Assembly: GCA_964537685.1 (NCBI GenBank)
Contig: CAZICM010000046.1
Span: 4,255 to 68,254, forward strand
Reading direction: 5' to 3'
Source: CAZICM01 sp964537685
Lineage (GTDB): Bacteria; Myxococcota_A; Polyangia; Polyangiales; Polyangiaceae
DNA length: 64,000 bases
Below, piece after piece: positions 61,798 to 64,000 of the stretch. A program made the position numbers and the translations under genes. The stretch's first letter is position 1. Each line of letters begins with the position of its first letter. The notes under the pieces are model-generated. The model saw only the letters and a program-made list of their open reading frames with translations, made no database searches and was not told the DNA's origin.

Positions 61798-63255
61798 ATG
61801 CACCACAAAAAGACATCTTTTCCCCTTGGAATCTGGGCACTCTTCTTCGCGGCTTGCGCTCCGCCCCAAACGCCTCCCGCGGCGTCCGCAGCGCAAAAAG
61901 AACCGGCTGGGGAGACTGCGCCTGCGCCTTTGCCCGCTAAAGAAAACACTTCAAAACAGGCGATGAGCTTTGAAAGCTCGGCCGTGCACGACGATGCGCG
62001 CGCCGCATTTGCAAAGGCGAAAACCGAAGGCAAAGCCGTGCTCGTCGATGCTTGGGCGCCGTGGTGCCACACCTGTTTGAGCATGCGCAATTATGTGCTT
62101 TCCGACGCTTCGCTCGCTCCGCTTGCCGGGCGCGTGCAGCTTTTGGCCATCGACACAGATCGCCCTGAAAATGCGGCATTTCTTGAACGCTATTCGGTCT
62201 CGGTGTGGCCCACGTTTTTCATGATCGAGCCATCCAGCGAGAAGATTCTTGGGGTCTGGCAAGGCTCGGCATCCGCTCGTGAATTCAGGCAATTCGTCGA
62301 GGAAGGACTTGCCGAGATGGACGATGCCCGCGCGGAAAAAGCGCCTGCCGGATCGGCCGAGCGAGAGTTTCTGGATGCGAAGGCGGCGCTGGCCAAGGGC
62401 GATCATGTAAAAGCGGCAGATGCCTTTGAACGCGCGGTGAACGCCGCGGATGCGGCCAAGAAAAATTGGTCTCGCAAAGATGAAGCCTTGTCCGGCCTTA
62501 TTTTTTCGCTCTACCGCGCCAAGGATTATCCGCGATGTGCGCGCACCGGACAGAAGTACATGCCCGGGATTCAGGGAGCCGCGGTGCCTGCCGATTTCGC
62601 CTCGATGCTGCTCGCCTGCGCTTCGAAATTGCCCAAGGGCGAAGAGCAGGACAAGGCCAGAAATGCCGCTGTGGAAAGGCTTTTGTCGCTGGTGAAAAAC
62701 CCGCCTGCGGAAGCGAGCGCCGACGATCGCGCGGATGCGATGGCCATTCTGGCGGATGCTCAAAAAGAAGGGGGCGATGCTGCGGCGGCGAAGAAAACGA
62801 ATGAAGCGAGGATTGCGCTTTTGGAAGAGGCCGCGCGCCAGGCCAAATCCCCCGAGATTGCCGCAACCTACGACTATGCGCGGGCCGGCGCTTACGTGGC
62901 GCTGGGCCGCGGCGATGAAGCGATCAAAATGCTGACCGAGCGTGAATCCCAGAAGCCCGATTCCTACGAACCGCCGGCCAGGCTTGCGGGCGTATATGTT
63001 CGGCTTGAAAAATATCCCGAGGCCCTGGCAGCCATCGACCGGGCTCTATCACGATCGTATGGTCCAAGAAAACTTCAGTATTTAAAAGTGAAGTCCGATA
63101 TTTTGGGCAAGCTGGGCGACACGAAGGCTCAAGTTGAAACGCTTCGCCAGGAAGTGGCTGGCCATGAAGCCCTGGCCAAAGGGCATGCCGATGCCGATCG
63201 CCTTGCGGATGCGAAAAAGCGCCTGGCCGAGGCCGAGAAAAAGCTTGCGAAATAG
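61798..63255 (+). CDS. Thioredoxin-fold lipoprotein with TPR repeats
   Basis: A 485-residue periplasmic lipoprotein. The lipobox is FFAAC (Cys20), followed by a Pro/Ala linker. A thioredoxin domain (about 65-175) has the active-site CHTC at residues 90-93 in DAWAPWCHTC. In DsbD-like C-terminal domains WCxxC is the reductase type. It is followed by SVWPTFFMIEP, which supplies the cis-Pro. The remaining 300 residues are TPR-like helices rich in Ala, Lys and Glu. Together this suggests disulfide reduction or thiol repair on a bound partner. It faces tpx, a thioredoxin-dependent peroxidase, so a shared thiol-redox theme is plausible. Confidence 0.88.
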   Translation: MHHKKTSFPLGIWALFFAACAPPQTPPAASAAQKEPAGETAPAPLPAKENTSKQAMSFESSAVHDDARAAFAKAKTEGKAVLVDAWAPWCHTCLSMRNYVLSDASLAPLAGRVQLLAIDTDRPENAAFLERYSVSVWPTFFMIEPSSEKILGVWQGSASAREFRQFVEEGLAEMDDARAEKAPAGSAEREFLDAKAALAKGDHVKAADAFERAVNAADAAKKNWSRKDEALSGLIFSLYRAKDYPRCARTGQKYMPGIQGAAVPADFASMLLACASKLPKGEEQDKARNAAVERLLSLVKNPPAEASADDRADAMAILADAQKEGGDAAAAKKTNEARIALLEEAARQAKSPEIAATYDYARAGAYVALGRGDEAIKMLTERESQKPDSYEPPARLAGVYVRLEKYPEALAAIDRALSRSYGPRKLQYLKVKSDILGKLGDTKAQVETLRQEVAGHEALAKGHADADRLADAKKRLAEAEKKLAK

Positions 63256-63288
63256 CCGCTGGGCATATCCAAGGAAAATTCAATCAGA

Positions 63289-63600
63289 ATGGATGGCAAT
63301 TCGATAAAAGAAAAGCCGGCGCAAGGATTGCAAGAGGTTCCCGCGAGTGTGGAAGCGGCCCGCCGGGAGCTGGATGAAATCGATGGGGAGCTGATCGCGC
63401 TGTTGGCGAAGCGCAGGGGATTGGTAAAGGCGCTCTTTTTGGAAAAGCAAAGGCTTGGCCTGGAGCGTTTTGATCCGGCCCGGGAAGCGTTGCTGATTGC
63501 TGGGCGAAAGGCTGCTGCGGAGAGGGAAGGATTGCCGGGGAAAATGGCGGAAGATTTATTTCGAATGATTCTTGAATATAATCGTATTGGAATTGAGTAG
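63289..63600 (+). CDS. Chorismate mutase (AroQ type)
   Basis: A 103-residue helical protein of the AroQ class, which converts chorismate to prephenate for Phe and Tyr synthesis. The pattern EAARRELDEIDGELIALLAKRRGLVKAL, as a whole, carries the family's conserved Arg, the Asp in xxIDxxLxxLLxxR and later Lys/Arg positions; the second part REALLIAGRKAAAEREGLP and the final MAEDLFRMILEYNR fit the third helix. Ribosome-site-like AAGGAAAA lies upstream. It follows the thioredoxin/TPR gene by 33 bp. No other aromatic pathway gene is adjacent. Confidence 0.85.
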   Translation: MDGNSIKEKPAQGLQEVPASVEAARRELDEIDGELIALLAKRRGLVKALFLEKQRLGLERFDPAREALLIAGRKAAAEREGLPGKMAEDLFRMILEYNRIGIE

Positions 63601-63650
63601 AACCCGGCGTATCTGGCCACGGGGTGCGCGCGGCATTGATGAGCTGGGTT

Positions 63651-64000
63651 CTATCGAAAGACATCCGCAAGAGAAGACGCCGACAGGATGCGTTCTTCCC
63701 ACACATCCAATTCGGCAAGGCCAGCTTGTTGGATGCGGTTCAACATAGACTCTGGGAGGGAGCCAAAACGCAACTGAAGCAGCTTGCGCAGCGTCTCCTG
63801 TTTACCTTCGGCGCGTCCTTCGGCGCGTCCTTCCACACGACCTTTCGCACGTCCTTGCAACTCGCCTTCGGCGCGTCCTTCGGCGCGTCCTTCGGCGCGT
63901 CCTTCGGCGCGTCCTTCGGCGCGTCCTTCCGCGCGTCCCTGGAGCCTTCCTTCCTCGATATAGGCTTCCGCAATATTCATGACGATCTCCTGCGCTTGAT
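63651..64000 (-). CDS. C-terminal part of an Rpn-type (PD-(D/E)XK) transposase/nuclease-related protein (partial)
   Basis: The frame is open to the right edge. The visible part reads QEIVMNIAEAYIEEGR, then a tandem run of GRAE units, then a compact C-terminal block KQETLRKLLQLRFGSLPESMLNRIQQAGLAELDVWEERIL. This matches the C-terminus of Rpn (recombination-promoting nuclease)-family proteins and DUF4351-like tails, where a charged repeat linker joins the nuclease to a helical end. The nuclease domain itself would lie outside the window. An ATG at 63980 has AGGAG upstream, so a short 109-residue product from there cannot be excluded. Only the tail is supported. Confidence 0.7.
   Translation of the reverse strand, partial: QAQEIVMNIAEAYIEEGRLQGRAEGRAEGRAEGRAEGRAEGRAEGELQGRAKGRVEGRAEGRAEGKQETLRKLLQLRFGSLPESMLNRIQQAGLAELDVWEERILSASSLADVFR
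63806..63937. repeat. 12-bp tandem repeat coding for GRAE units
   Basis: Eleven units of CTTCGGCGCGTC or close variants lie in phase from 63806 to 63937: 7 are identical (two at the left, then five in a row from 63866) and four are diverged. On the minus strand they code the GRAE/GRAK/GELQ linker of the Rpn-type protein. Being a multiple of three, unit number can change by slippage without a frameshift, so the linker length may vary between strains. Confidence 0.9.

Overview
The window looks like chromosomal DNA of a myxobacterium-type bacterium (phylum Myxococcota, most likely a Polyangiaceae-like lineage). This is inferred from gene style, not from a marker gene. The pointers are lipoproteins with long Ser- or Gly-rich linkers after the lipobox, two proteins built from MopE-type CDGxDNDCxG repeats (one with a MYXO-CTERM-like tail), a Ser/Thr kinase fused to HEAT-like repeats, a J-domain/DUF4388 protein, TPR membrane proteins and an NtrC-type regulator. 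No rRNA, tRNA, CRISPR array, prophage or complete insertion sequence was seen. No gene-free stretch exceeds about 250 bases.

Layout. 1-2332: end of an unidentified gene, a di-haem peroxidase-like lipoprotein and a di-haem cytochrome c lipoprotein. 2342-7191: a Cys-type sulfatase and its radical-SAM maturase (anSME) in one operon, with a perfect inverted repeat in front and a divergent AraC-type regulator. 7263-13735: a TolB-like lipoprotein with a haem-c motif, a beta-hydroxyacid dehydrogenase-like enzyme coupled to a TauE/SafE exporter, a VOC protein, a LysR regulator and a metallo-beta-lactamase-fold lipoprotein. 13971-15931: a translationally coupled AAA ATPase plus TOPRIM/DUF4276-like pair, a defence-system candidate. 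15953-19699: TPR membrane protein, sigma-54 response regulator and an FGE-fold lipoprotein. 19740-22406: a three-gene ABC-exporter-like operon whose ATPase has lost its nucleotide-binding motifs. 22413-30029: two orphan proteins, rsmI, a MATCAP-like (DUF1704) metallopeptidase, adenine deaminase and a TonB-dependent receptor. 30278-31315: a protein that appears to be an exapted IS1-type transposase. 31322-36956: pntAA-pntAB-pntB behind a Na+/K+-ATPase-like P-type pump, probably one operon. 36984-47432: orphan protein, rimJ, an M1 peptidase operon, a YceI-like protein, a 3D-domain protein, a U32 (RlhA-like) protein and a glycosyltransferase. 47429-54297: a kinase coupled to a 1281-residue protein with degenerate HD, DUF4388, J and TPR regions. 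54431-61691: coupled MopE-repeat surface proteins, a Tat-exported PhoD-type phosphatase whose Shine-Dalgarno lies in a 9-bp inverted repeat, and tpx. 61798-64000: thioredoxin/TPR lipoprotein, chorismate mutase, and the 3' part of an Rpn-type gene with a 12-bp tandem repeat.

The strongest candidates for new biology are the AAA/TOPRIM-like pair, the ABC-like operon with a pseudo-ATPase, the transposase-derived protein, the kinase/J-domain pair with a dead HD domain, and the candidate RNA hairpin over the phoD ribosome-binding site. Start codons were moved from the longest reading frame where a Shine-Dalgarno, signal peptide or overlap argued for it. All family assignments come from reading motifs; no database search was run.
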